From: Clavibacter sp. A6099
GTDB lineage: Bacteria; Actinomycetota; Actinomycetes; Actinomycetales; Microbacteriaceae
Direction: 5' to 3'
Assembly: GCF_021919125.1 (NCBI RefSeq)
Contig: NZ_CP083439.1
Location: forward strand, 62,001-126,000
DNA: 64,000 bases
In this document: one piece after another, positions 1 through 7,608 of the stretch
Layout: each line of letters starts with the position of its first letter
How positions within the stretch are numbered: position 1 is the first letter of the stretch
Position numbers and translations under genes: made by a program
The notes under the pieces: model-generated
Seen by the model: only the letters and a program-made list of their open reading frames with translations
What the model was told of the DNA's origin: nothing
Databases searched by the model: none

Positions 1-199
1 CGAACTCGAACGAGCTCGGCCGCACCTGGGGTGCCGGGATGCGGATGGCGGCGGCCGCGGCGCCGCTCGTCGAGTCGGCGGCCGGCGCGGGTGCGTCGGC
101 GGCCTGCGCGGGCGCGACGCCCGCGAACGCGGTGCCGGCGGCGACCACGACGGCCAGGGCGGTGAGCGGGAGACGTCGTCTCGGTGAGGTGCGGGTCAT
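1..199 (-). CDS. secreted protein, N-terminal part only (cut by window edge)
   Basis: Only the first 66 codons are in the window. The protein starts MTRTSPRRR, has a hydrophobic stretch and an AQA-type signal-peptidase site near residue 33, followed by an Ala/Pro-rich linker. This is a Sec-type export signal. A good ribosome site (GGAAGGA, 8 bases before ATG) supports the start. The mature part is missing, so the function cannot be named; secreted hydrolases with such linkers are common in plant-associated actinobacteria, but that is only a background expectation. Confidence 0.7.
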   Translation of the reverse strand, partial: MTRTSPRRRLPLTALAVVVAAGTAFAGVAPAQAADAPAPAADSTSGAAAAAIRIPAPQVRPSSFEF

Positions 200-297
200 G
201 TGCGTTCCTTCCGTGCGGGCCGGGTCGCCCGTGCCCATGGTTCTCGCTGAGGTGGACTCCGCGCATCCCCCCCTCCGGGCCGCCCCCGGACGAGGCG

Positions 298-332
298 TAC
301 CGTGGACGGGACCCGCCTCGCACCGACAGGAG
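298..332 (+). promoter_or_regulatory. -10 box and ribosome site of the pyroglutamyl peptidase gene
   Basis: TACCGT at 298-303 fits an actinobacterial -10 box. The leader would be about 30 bases and contains the ribosome site GACAGGAG at 325-332, just before the ATG at 340. This decides the start against the longer upstream frame. Confidence 0.45.
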
Positions 333-339
333 CCCCCGC

Positions 340-981
340 ATGCCCACCGTCCTCCTCACCGGTTTCGAGCCCTTCGACGGCGACACCAGCAACCCGTCGT
401 GGACCGCCGTCCAGGAGGTCCGCGACCGCTGGGACGGCGACGCCGAGATCCAGGTGCGGCAGCTGCCCGTCGACTTCGCGAAGGTCGACGACGCGCTGCG
501 GGCGGCGCTCGCCGAGGTGGATCCCGATGTCGTGATCTCCGTGGGCCTCGCCGGCGGCATCGAGACGCTCGAGGTGGAGCGCGTCGCGATCAACGTCGAC
601 GACGCCCGCATCCCCGACAACACGGGGTTCCAGCCCATCGACGAGCCGGTCGTCGACGGCGGCCCGGCGGCGTACTTCAGCACCCTGCCGATCAAGGCGG
701 CGGTCGCGGCCGTGCGCACCAAGGGGATCCCCGCGGTCGTCTCGCAGACCGCCGGCACCTACACCTGCAACCACGTCTTCTACCTGCTGATGCACGAGCT
801 GCGCGACCGCCCCGGCACCCGCGGCGGCTTCGTCCACATCCCGTACTCGACGGAGGAGGCGATCGGCACCGACCGCCCCTACATGCGCATGGAGCAGATC
901 GCGACGGCCCTCACGGCCGTGGTCCGCGCGACGCTCGCGAACGCGACCGACGTGAAGGTGGGCGGCGGGTCGCTCGACTGA
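340..981 (+). CDS. pcp: pyrrolidone-carboxylate peptidase (pyroglutamyl peptidase I)
   Basis: A cytoplasmic cysteine peptidase (family C15) that removes N-terminal pyroglutamate from peptides. The 213-residue length is normal for the family. All three catalytic residues are visible: Glu80 in ETLEVERVAIN, Cys143 in AGTYTCNHVFY and His166 in GGFVHIPY. The N-terminal LLTGFEPFDG is also a family hallmark. The ATG at 340 is preferred because GACAGGAG precedes it and the family starts there; the open frame reaches back to 184 without homology-like sequence. It is a single gene, divergent from the secreted-protein gene to its left. Confidence 0.95.
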   Translation: MPTVLLTGFEPFDGDTSNPSWTAVQEVRDRWDGDAEIQVRQLPVDFAKVDDALRAALAEVDPDVVISVGLAGGIETLEVERVAINVDDARIPDNTGFQPIDEPVVDGGPAAYFSTLPIKAAVAAVRTKGIPAVVSQTAGTYTCNHVFYLLMHELRDRPGTRGGFVHIPYSTEEAIGTDRPYMRMEQIATALTAVVRATLANATDVKVGGGSLD

Positions 982-1223
982 TCCGCTGAGCGAGGCACGG
1001 CCCCCGGTCTCCCGGCGTCCGCGCCTGGGGATCGGCGCGGCGGCTCCCCGGGCGCGCCGCCTACCCTCGCGGCATCCCCCTGGCAGTCGGTCACGCGGGT
1101 CGCGGCCGTCCGGTCTCGACCACCCCATCCCGTGACGCGGGTGTCGCGCATCGCGGTGCGCGCGCCGACCACGGATCCCGGGGCGGTCGAGAGGCTCCGC
1201 ATGATCGAGATCGGGACACCCGC

Positions 1224-2411
1224 ATGCACGTCGTGATCGCCGGCGGCGGCATCGCCGGTCTCGCCACGGCCATCGCCGTCCGTCGTGCGGGGCACGAGGC
1301 GACCGTCCTCGAGCGCCGGAGCGCCGCCGAGGTGACGGGATCCTGGCTCCAGGTCGCGAGCAACGGCATGGTCGCGCTGGACTCCATCGGGCTCGGCGAC
1401 GCGGCGAGCTCTCTCGGCGAGGCCACCCCGCGGGTCCGCATCTCCGCGGCCGACGGGCGCCGGACGGCGGACCTGCCGCTCGGCCCGCAGCCGGGTGAGG
1501 GCCTCGTCACCCGCTCGCTGCGTCGGGCGGAGCTGCACACGCTGCTGCGGGAGGAGGCGACGCGCGTCGGGGCGCGCACGGTGCACGCGGCGCGCGTGAC
1601 CTCCGTCGCGCAGGACGAGCGGGGAGCGAGCCTCGTGACGGAGTACGGGGAACGGCACGCGGGGGACCTGGTCATCGGCGCGGACGGGGTGGGCTCGGCG
1701 GTCCGGGCGGGTCTGGGTGCGCAGGCGGCCGGCCCCGCGGAGCGCGTCACCGGTCTGGTCTACGTCGGCGGCACGGCCCGGGCGGGTGCGCTGCCCGCCT
1801 CCGCGTCCACGCCGGGCACCCTGCAGTTCCGCTTCGGACGCGACTGCTTCCTCGCGTACGCGATCCTCGAGGACGGCACCACCGGATGGTTCGCGAACCC
1901 CCGCGTCCCCGTCTCCCGGCGCGGGTCCGCCCCGGGCGCGCCGCTCACGTCGGAGGACTGGGCGGATCTGCTGCTGCGGCTCGGCGCCCGGGACGCGCTG
2001 CCGCTCGAGCAGCTGATCCCCGCCACGCCGGACCTCGACTCCCGCTTCCCGCGCCGGGAGGCGCCTCCCGCGTGGGGCGCGCGCCGGGTGGTCCTGGTCG
2101 GCGACGCCGCGCACGCCATCTCCCCGTCGTCCGGCCAGGGCGCGTCGCTCGCGCTCGAGGACGCCGCCGTGCTCGGGCGCATCCTGGCCGGAGGCGCGGA
2201 TCCGGTCGACGTCGTGGCGCAGCTCGCCCGGCGGCGCCAGGAGAGGGTGGCATACGTCATCGAGCAGGGCCGGTGGCTCGATCGGATCAAGCTCCTCGGC
2301 ACGGTGGGCGCCGCGGTGCGGGATCGGGTCATCATGCCGCTCGCCGACCGCCAGGCCGCGCGAGGCCGTGCCGGGGCCGGATCCGAGCTCTACGACTTCG
2401 TGCTGGCCTGA
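1224..2411 (+). CDS. FAD-dependent monooxygenase (aromatic hydroxylase family)
   Basis: A 395-residue flavoprotein of the PF01494 type. An N-terminal dinucleotide fold is seen in VVIAGGGIAGLATAIAVRRAG, a DG-type motif in DLVIGADGVGSAVR (about residue 153), and the second FAD motif in VLVGDAAHAISPSSGQG (about residue 290). Members hydroxylate aromatic or polyketide-like substrates with NAD(P)H and O2; the substrate cannot be read from the sequence. The ribosome site is weak (GAGATCGGGA). The 240 bases before it hold no gene that I can support. It converges with the transporter at 2425, 13 bases away. Confidence 0.85.
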   Translation: MHVVIAGGGIAGLATAIAVRRAGHEATVLERRSAAEVTGSWLQVASNGMVALDSIGLGDAASSLGEATPRVRISAADGRRTADLPLGPQPGEGLVTRSLRRAELHTLLREEATRVGARTVHAARVTSVAQDERGASLVTEYGERHAGDLVIGADGVGSAVRAGLGAQAAGPAERVTGLVYVGGTARAGALPASASTPGTLQFRFGRDCFLAYAILEDGTTGWFANPRVPVSRRGSAPGAPLTSEDWADLLLRLGARDALPLEQLIPATPDLDSRFPRREAPPAWGARRVVLVGDAAHAISPSSGQGASLALEDAAVLGRILAGGADPVDVVAQLARRRQERVAYVIEQGRWLDRIKLLGTVGAAVRDRVIMPLADRQAARGRAGAGSELYDFVLA

Positions 2412-2424
2412 CGGCGCGGACGCG

Positions 2425-3819
2425 TCACGCCACCCGCGCGTCCGCCCCGCGCACCCGCAGCATGAGCAGCAGCCCCGCGAGCAGCACGATCACGATGCCG
2501 ATGATCCCGAAGCGCGTGTCGCCCGTGATGGCCACCGCGATGCCGAACAGGCCCGGCGCCAGGAACGAGACCGCGCGGCCCGTGGTCGTGTAGAGGCCGA
2601 ACATCTCGCCCTCGCGGCCGGCCGGCGAGATCCGCGCGAGGAAGGTGCGGCTCGACGACTGCACGGGGCCCACGAACAGGCAGAGGAACAGGCCCGTCGC
2701 CCAGAAGCCGGCCTTGGCGTCGCCGACGGCGAGCACCGCGGATCCGCCGAGGATGAGGCAGACGAGCGACACGAGGATCACCGGCTTCGCGCCGAACCGG
2801 TCGTCGAACCAGCCGGCCGCGAACGTGCCGATGCCGGCGACCACGTTGGCCGCGACGCCGAACAGCAGCACCTCGGTGGTCGTGAACCCGAAGACCTGGG
2901 CGGCGATGATGGCCCCGAACGTGAAGACGGCCGCGAGCCCGTCGCGGAACACGGCGCTCGCGACGAGGAACACGATGACGCGCGGCGACTCCCGGTAGAG
3001 CTCCGCGATCCGGCGGAACAGCGTGCCGTACGACGCGAGGATGCCCTGCCGCTTCCGCCCCGGCGCCGCCGGGATCTCGGGCACGCCCACCAGCACGGGG
3101 ATCGAGAACACGGCGCACCAGATCGCGGCCACGAGGATCGCGATGCGCACGTCGAGCGCGCCACCCTCGGCTCCCGACGGCAGGCCGAGGAGGCCGGATG
3201 CGCCCGGCGTCCCGAAGTCGAAGAGGAAGAGGCCGAGCAGCAGCGCGAGCAGCACGATCCCGCCCACGTAGCCCATGCCCCAGCCGAGGCCGGACACGCG
3301 GCCGACCGTGCGCGGCGTGCTCACCTGCACGAGCATCGCGTTGTAGTTCACGCTCGCGAACTCGAAGAACACGTTGCCGGTGGCGAGGAGCACGGCGCCG
3401 AGCCAGAGGTAGGAGGGCACGGGCTCGACGAACACCATGCCGAGCATCGCGAGCACGACGATTCCGGTGTTGATCCCGAGCCAGAGGCGGCGGCGGCCGG
3501 ATCCGTCGGAGCGCTGCCCGAGCACGGGCGCGAGCACCGCGATGAGGAGCCCGGCGATGGTGAGCGCGAGCGAGATCACGCCCGAGGTGTCGGCCTTCGC
3601 GGCCACGAGCGCCGGGTTGCGCGCGTCGTCGCCCGCGGCAGCGACGATCGCGGGATCCACGAACAGGCTGCTCGCGAGGTACGTGCTGAAGACGAAGGTG
3701 GTGACCACGGCGTTGAAGGCCGCGGATCCCCAGTCCCACAGCGCCCATGCGGCGACCCGTCGGCGGGGAGGGGCGGCGGGCTCGGGCTCGGCGACGGCGG
3801 CGGGCGCGGTGGTGCTCAT
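2425..3819 (-). CDS. MFS transporter, UMF1/Atg22-like family
   Basis: A 464-residue integral membrane protein with about 12 hydrophobic segments. The opening WALWDWGSAAFNAVVTTFVF is the signature of UMF1-family MFS proteins (related to yeast Atg22). The substrate is unknown; relatives export amino acids or small metabolites. The start at 3819 is exactly 6 bases after a TAGGTT box and has no ribosome site, so the mRNA is probably leaderless. It is divergent from the phosphotransferase gene at 3892, which has the same promoter design. Confidence 0.85.
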   Translation of the reverse strand: MSTTAPAAVAEPEPAAPPRRRVAAWALWDWGSAAFNAVVTTFVFSTYLASSLFVDPAIVAAAGDDARNPALVAAKADTSGVISLALTIAGLLIAVLAPVLGQRSDGSGRRRLWLGINTGIVVLAMLGMVFVEPVPSYLWLGAVLLATGNVFFEFASVNYNAMLVQVSTPRTVGRVSGLGWGMGYVGGIVLLALLLGLFLFDFGTPGASGLLGLPSGAEGGALDVRIAILVAAIWCAVFSIPVLVGVPEIPAAPGRKRQGILASYGTLFRRIAELYRESPRVIVFLVASAVFRDGLAAVFTFGAIIAAQVFGFTTTEVLLFGVAANVVAGIGTFAAGWFDDRFGAKPVILVSLVCLILGGSAVLAVGDAKAGFWATGLFLCLFVGPVQSSSRTFLARISPAGREGEMFGLYTTTGRAVSFLAPGLFGIAVAITGDTRFGIIGIVIVLLAGLLLMLRVRGADARVA

Positions 3820-3825
3820 GGTCGC

Positions 3826-3885
3826 AACCTAGTCGGTGGACGTGTCGCGGCAGGGTCGCGCGGCCGCGGAGCCCGCCCCTACGCT
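3826..3885. promoter_or_regulatory. back-to-back leaderless promoters
   Basis: On the minus strand TAGGTT (3831-3826) lies 6 bases before the ATG at 3819. On the plus strand TACGCT (3880-3885) lies 6 bases before the ATG at 3892. Neither gene has a ribosome site, so transcription probably starts at the start codon itself. Only 72 bases separate the two genes. Confidence 0.6.
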
Positions 3886-3891
3886 GGCCCG

Positions 3892-4644
3892 ATGGACGGA
3901 CCCCTCGAAGGCGGCAACATGAACCGCGTCGAGCGCGAGGGCGACACCGTCACCCGCGACGCCGGCCCGTGGACCCCGACCGTGCACCGCTGGCTCCGGC
4001 ACCTCGCGCTCGCGGGCGTCGAGGGGATCCCGCAGCCGCTCGGCATCGAGGGCGGCCGTGAGCGGCTGGCGTTCATGCACGGCGATGTGCCCGTCTACCC
4101 GCTGCCGCGCTGGATCTGGGCCGACGACGTGCTCGCGCAGGCCGGCCGCCGCCTCCGCGAGCTGCACGACGCGAGCATCGGCTTCGCGCTCGACGGCGCG
4201 GTCTGGCAGTCGGTCACCAAGGTGCCGAGCGAGGTGATCTGCCACAACGACTTCGCGCCGCACAACCTCGTCTTCGCCGACGGCCGGCTCACGGGCGTGA
4301 TCGACATGGACATGGCCTCGCCCGGCCCGCGCATCTGGGACCTCGCGTACCTCGCGACGCGCGCGGTGCCGCTCTCCGGCTCCGCGCAGGACGGCGCGCC
4401 CGGCATGGACGACGCCCGCCGCCGCGTCGCGCTGCTCCTCGACGCGTACGGATCCGACGCGACCTGGGCCGACGTCCTCCGCATCGCGATCCTCCGCCTG
4501 CACGACCTCGCCGAGATGTCGATCGAGAAGGCCGCCGAGTTGGGCAAGCCGCATCTCCGCGACGAGGCCGCCCACTACTCCGCCGATGCCGCGTTCCTCC
4601 ACGGGATCCTCGACGCCGAGCGCGCGCAGCCGGGCCCGGCCTGA
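3892..4644 (+). CDS. aminoglycoside phosphotransferase-like kinase
   Basis: A 250-residue protein of the APH/choline-kinase fold. The catalytic loop is clear: CHNDFAPHNLVF (Brenner-type HxDxxxxN, about residue 121-132), followed by GVIDMDMASPGP with the metal-binding Asp. The N-terminal lobe is short, so the nucleotide-binding part is reduced. Family members phosphorylate small hydroxyl compounds; only some confer antibiotic resistance, so I give no substrate. The ATG at 3892 follows a leaderless -10 box; Met10 (3919) is an alternative start. It converges with the NUDIX gene at 4649. Confidence 0.8.
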   Translation: MDGPLEGGNMNRVEREGDTVTRDAGPWTPTVHRWLRHLALAGVEGIPQPLGIEGGRERLAFMHGDVPVYPLPRWIWADDVLAQAGRRLRELHDASIGFALDGAVWQSVTKVPSEVICHNDFAPHNLVFADGRLTGVIDMDMASPGPRIWDLAYLATRAVPLSGSAQDGAPGMDDARRRVALLLDAYGSDATWADVLRIAILRLHDLAEMSIEKAAELGKPHLRDEAAHYSADAAFLHGILDAERAQPGPA

Positions 4645-4648
4645 CGCC

Positions 4649-5050
4649 TCAGCCGCGCGCGATCCGCCCCGCGACCTCCCGCAGCACGTCCGCGTCCTCG
4701 TACGCCAGCTCCATCCCGACCGCGTCGCCCACCGGGAACCACGCGACGCGCTGCCCCTCGGTGAGCCGGATGTCCTCCACCGCCACGTCGAGCCGTGCGG
4801 TGAACGTGTGCTCGATCCCGTAGGAGCGCGTGCGCGTCATGAGGTGCGCCACCTCGGCCGGCGGGATCCGCGCGCCCAGCTCCTCCTCGACCTCCCGCAC
4901 GATGCACGCGAGCGGCGTCTCGCCCGGCTCGAGCATGCCGCCGGGGATCGCCCACATGCCGGGGAAGGGGATCGTCGGGATGTCGTCGCGCAGCTGCAGC
5001 AGGATCCGCCCGGCAGCGTCCACGAGCACGACCTGGCAGCCCTCGCTCAC
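4649..5050 (-). CDS. NUDIX hydrolase
   Basis: A 133-residue protein with the NUDIX box GGMLEPGETPLACIVREVEEELG (about residues 38-60; G-x5-E-x7-REVxEE-x-G pattern). These enzymes hydrolyse nucleoside diphosphates linked to another group, with Mg2+ bound by the REVEEE glutamates. The GTG start at 5050 overlaps the stop of the MarR gene by four bases (GTGA), so the two genes are translationally coupled and form one operon. The substrate is not predictable. Confidence 0.85.
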   Translation of the reverse strand: MSEGCQVVLVDAAGRILLQLRDDIPTIPFPGMWAIPGGMLEPGETPLACIVREVEEELGARIPPAEVAHLMTRTRSYGIEHTFTARLDVAVEDIRLTEGQRVAWFPVGDAVGMELAYEDADVLREVAGRIARG

Positions 5051-5541
5051 GCGGATGCGCCCGCGTCCGGTCCGTCGATGGTGTGCGCGGTCATGGCGAT
5101 CGCGGCGCGCGCGATGTCCTCCGCCGTCTCCTCGGTGCCGAGCGCGGGGGAGGCCCGGAGCGCCACGGCGGCCGCCTCGCGGTAGTCGGCCTCCATGCGC
5201 GCGAGCGTCTTCCGGCCGGCGGGGGTGAGCTCGAGGAAGACGCTGCGGCGGTCCCGCGGGTTCGGCACGCGGTCGAGGTGCCCGGCGCCGACCAGCCGGT
5301 CGATCACCGCGGTCACCGCGCCCGTGCCCATCGAGATCTCGGAGGCCAGGTGCTTGGGGGTCATGCGGTGGAGGTCGCCCACCACGCTGATCACGGTCAG
5401 GTCGGTGGCGTTCATCCCGATGTCCTGCGCGATGCGCGTGCGCAGGTGGCGCTGCGCGGTCTCGATCATGTGCAGCGCGTTGGCGAGGGCATCCACGGCC
5501 GCGGCGTCGTCGCGGCGGCGTGCGGTTCTCTCCGGGGTCAT
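5047..5541 (-). CDS. MarR-family transcriptional regulator
   Basis: A 164-residue winged-helix DNA-binding protein. The recognition region LASEISMGTGAVTAVIDRLVGAGHLDRVPNPRDRR carries the MarR wing signature (DxRxxx). It is the first gene of a two-gene operon with the NUDIX hydrolase. The ATG at 5541 is chosen because the family begins near there; the frame is open to 5709 but that part is promoter-like. It is divergent from the TasA-like gene at 5783, and the space between holds a cluster of GCGAGT inverted repeats that may be its operators. Confidence 0.85.
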   Translation of the reverse strand: MTPERTARRRDDAAAVDALANALHMIETAQRHLRTRIAQDIGMNATDLTVISVVGDLHRMTPKHLASEISMGTGAVTAVIDRLVGAGHLDRVPNPRDRRSVFLELTPAGRKTLARMEADYREAAAVALRASPALGTEETAEDIARAAIAMTAHTIDGPDAGASA

Positions 5542-5649
5542 CTCGGGTGTCCCTGCGTCGGTGGATCGGGTGTATCCGGGGGCGGTCCAGCGACTGTAAC
5601 GCGCCAGGGCGGCCGCCACGGCGGCCGCATCCCCTCGGCGAACGCGTTG

Positions 5650-5716
5650 CCCCCCGCAGTGGGGGGATTGCGCGGAATGCGAGTAGCTGTACATTCGAGT
5701 TACTCGCACAGCGAGT
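5650..5716 (+). promoter_or_regulatory. promoter of the TasA-like/SipW operon with an inverted-repeat operator cluster
   Basis: TTGCGC (5668-5673), a 16-base spacer and TACATT (5690-5695) form a plausible promoter for the gene at 5783. Half-sites of GCGAGT(A) occur three times around it: GCGAGTA 5679-5685, its complement TACTCGC 5701-5707, and GCGAGT 5711-5716. The last two form ACTCGC-ACA-GCGAGT. A C6-N5-G6 stem (5650-5666) lies just upstream. The layout suggests a repressor such as the neighbouring MarR protein; that link is inference. Confidence 0.5.
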
Positions 5717-5782
5717 CACCGAGCTTCCTTCCTCAGGGGCTCACCCAGCCCCTCCCTCCCCCTACAGACCCGGAGTCAGACC

Positions 5783-6451
5783 ATGTCGCACCACATCGCC
5801 GCCGCCGCCAAGACCAAGCGCGTCCGCTTCGCCCCGCTCGCCATCGCCGGCGGCGTCGCCGCCGCCGTCCTCCTCTCCGTCTCGATGTCCGGCACGCTGT
5901 CGGGCTTCGTCGCCTCGATCACCAACGACACCAACACGGCGGCCTCCGGCTCGCTCGTCATGCAGGAGTCGCAGGCAGGCGCCACCGGCGCCCCGACCGT
6001 CACCTGCCTCAGCACGAGCGCGACGTCCGGCGTCGACTCCAACGCCGCCACCTGCTCCACCATCAACAAGTTCGGCGGCTCGACCACGATGACCCCCGGC
6101 CAGACGGTCACGAGCGTCGTGAACATCAAGAACGTCGGCACCTCCAAGGCCTCGACCTTCACGCTGACCCCCGGCGCGGCCTGCACGCAGACCAAGAACG
6201 GCACCGTCAACGGGTCGGCCACCGACTTCTGCGCCAAGCTCAACGTCGTCATCACCGCGGCCGGCAGCGCCACCCCCGTCTACTCGGGCACCGCGGCGGC
6301 CCTCGCCGGATCCTCCGCCAAGACGCTGACCGCCCTCGCCGCCAACGGCAGCACCGACTTCACCTTCGCCGTCACGCTCGACGCCTCCGCCGGCAACACG
6401 TACCAGGGCCTCGGCGCCTCGCTGCCCCTCACCTGGACCTTCGCCGCCTAG
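5783..6451 (+). CDS. SipW-dependent exported protein, TasA/camelysin-like
   Basis: A 222-residue exported protein. After a basic start and a hydrophobic helix (about residues 16-40) comes GFVASITNDTNTAASG, the kind of cleavage region used by SipW-type signal peptidases rather than a normal AxA site. The mature part is Thr/Ser/Ala-rich with VKNVGT-like beta-strand repeats (VVNIKNVGTSKASTFTLTPG), as in TasA and related fibre proteins. Two or three cysteine pairs may form disulfides. It heads a three-gene set with a signal peptidase and a LamG-like protein. GGAG lies 9 bases before the ATG. Its role as a surface fibre is inferred from the family and neighbours. Confidence 0.75.
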   Translation: MSHHIAAAAKTKRVRFAPLAIAGGVAAAVLLSVSMSGTLSGFVASITNDTNTAASGSLVMQESQAGATGAPTVTCLSTSATSGVDSNAATCSTINKFGGSTTMTPGQTVTSVVNIKNVGTSKASTFTLTPGAACTQTKNGTVNGSATDFCAKLNVVITAAGSATPVYSGTAAALAGSSAKTLTALAANGSTDFTFAVTLDASAGNTYQGLGASLPLTWTFAA

Positions 6452-6488
6452 TCCCCCAGTCCGCCAGCCCACCCAGCTGGATCCCCCG

Positions 6489-6512
6489 CGGGGCCGCCGA
6501 GAGGCGGCCCCG
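6489..6512 (+). terminator. hairpin between the TasA-like gene and the signal peptidase gene
   Basis: A perfect 10-bp stem CGGGGCCGCC / GGCGGCCCCG with a GAGA loop, 37 bases after the stop at 6451. No T-run follows. It could act as a partial terminator or as an mRNA-end stabiliser, letting the exported protein be made in excess over the peptidase, as in other fibre operons. Confidence 0.6.
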
Positions 6513-6537
6513 CACCCCTCGACCCGGGAGGTGCCCC

Positions 6538-7608
6538 ATGACCGACATCCAGGACCGCTCGCCCGCCCCGACGGCAGGCATCGCTCCGATCGACGCCCTC
6601 GAGCTTGAGGCGGAGCTCGCCCTCGACCTGGAGCTCCCCCTCGACCTGGAGCTCGACCTCGAGCTGGACCTCCTCGCCGAGGAGCTCCTGCTCGACCCGG
6701 CCGCCCCGGTGCTCCCGGACTCCGGCCTCACCGCCTCCGTCCTCCCCGTGCGCGGCGCGACCCGCCGCGCCGCGCGCACCTCCCGCACGATCCGCCGCCG
6801 CACCGTCCTGATGTGGGCCGCCACCGTCCTCCTCACCGCCCTCGTCGCGGTGACGCTCCTCTTCCAGGCGTCCGGCGGCCGCTGGTTCGTCGTGCAGACC
6901 CCGTCGATGGGCACCACGGCCCCCGTCGGCACGCTGCTGCTCACGACCCCCGTCCTCCTCGAGGACCTGCACGTCGGCGACGTCGTCAGCTTCCACCCCT
7001 CCACCACGCCTGACGAGACCTACACGCACCGCGTCATCGCGGTCGACGCCGACGGGATCACCACCCGGGGCGACATCAACGGCGCCGTGGATCCGTGGAA
7101 GACCGACCAGGCGCACCTCGTCGGCGAGGCCACGACGATCCTCCCCGGCTTCGGCTGGCTCGCGAAGGGCGTGCCGCTGCTGCTCGCCGGCCTCGTCATC
7201 GTCATGGTGCTCACCCGCCCCATCGGCTCGCCGACGCACCGCGCCTCCCTGCGCATGCTCGGCGGCGCGCTCGTCGCCGCGCTCACGGTCTTCCTGCTCA
7301 AGCCCTTCGTCGGCCTCGTCGTGCTCGACGCGGCGACCCGCGGCAGCGACGTGGAGGCGACCGTCGTGTCGACCGGCATGCTCCCCATCCGCATCGCGGC
7401 CGAGGGCGGCACCCACACGACGCTCGCCGCGGGCCAGGTCGGCACGATCACCGCGCCCGCGGCGGAGGCGGGCCGCTTCCACGACGTGACGTCCACGCTC
7501 GACCTGCCGCTCTGGGGCTGGGTCCTCTTCTCCGTCCTCTGCGCGCTCCCCCTCATCTGGACCCTCTCGGTCGGCCTCCCCGCCGAGCGCGAGGAGCGCC
7601 GCGCATGA
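6538..7608 (+). CDS. sipW-like: ER-type (SipW-like) signal peptidase I with an acidic Leu/Asp/Glu repeat
   Basis: A 356-residue membrane protease that would cleave the signal peptides of the exported proteins on either side. Residues 89-110 form the first membrane anchor. The catalytic serine is Ser123 in QTPSMGTTAPVG; the general base is His164 in TYTHRVIAVD instead of the lysine of standard bacterial enzymes, which defines the archaeal/ER (SipW) type. Three further hydrophobic segments follow. Residues 21-53 are a striking repeat of Leu with Glu/Asp, absent from normal family members. GGGAGG precedes the ATG at 6538. The next gene overlaps it by ATGA. Confidence 0.85.
   Translation: MTDIQDRSPAPTAGIAPIDALELEAELALDLELPLDLELDLELDLLAEELLLDPAAPVLPDSGLTASVLPVRGATRRAARTSRTIRRRTVLMWAATVLLTALVAVTLLFQASGGRWFVVQTPSMGTTAPVGTLLLTTPVLLEDLHVGDVVSFHPSTTPDETYTHRVIAVDADGITTRGDINGAVDPWKTDQAHLVGEATTILPGFGWLAKGVPLLLAGLVIVMVLTRPIGSPTHRASLRMLGGALVAALTVFLLKPFVGLVVLDAATRGSDVEATVVSTGMLPIRIAAEGGTHTTLAAGQVGTITAPAAEAGRFHDVTSTLDLPLWGWVLFSVLCALPLIWTLSVGLPAEREERRA

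Noticed and set aside
2368-3891. Plus-strand open frame reading into the phosphotransferase gene
   Set aside because: It is antisense to the transporter; the kinase starts at 3892 after a leaderless -10 box.
5083-7608. Long open frame running from the MarR region through the TasA-like gene into the signal peptidase
   Set aside because: The upstream part is antisense to MarR and crosses the promoter; the real gene starts at 6538 with a good ribosome site.
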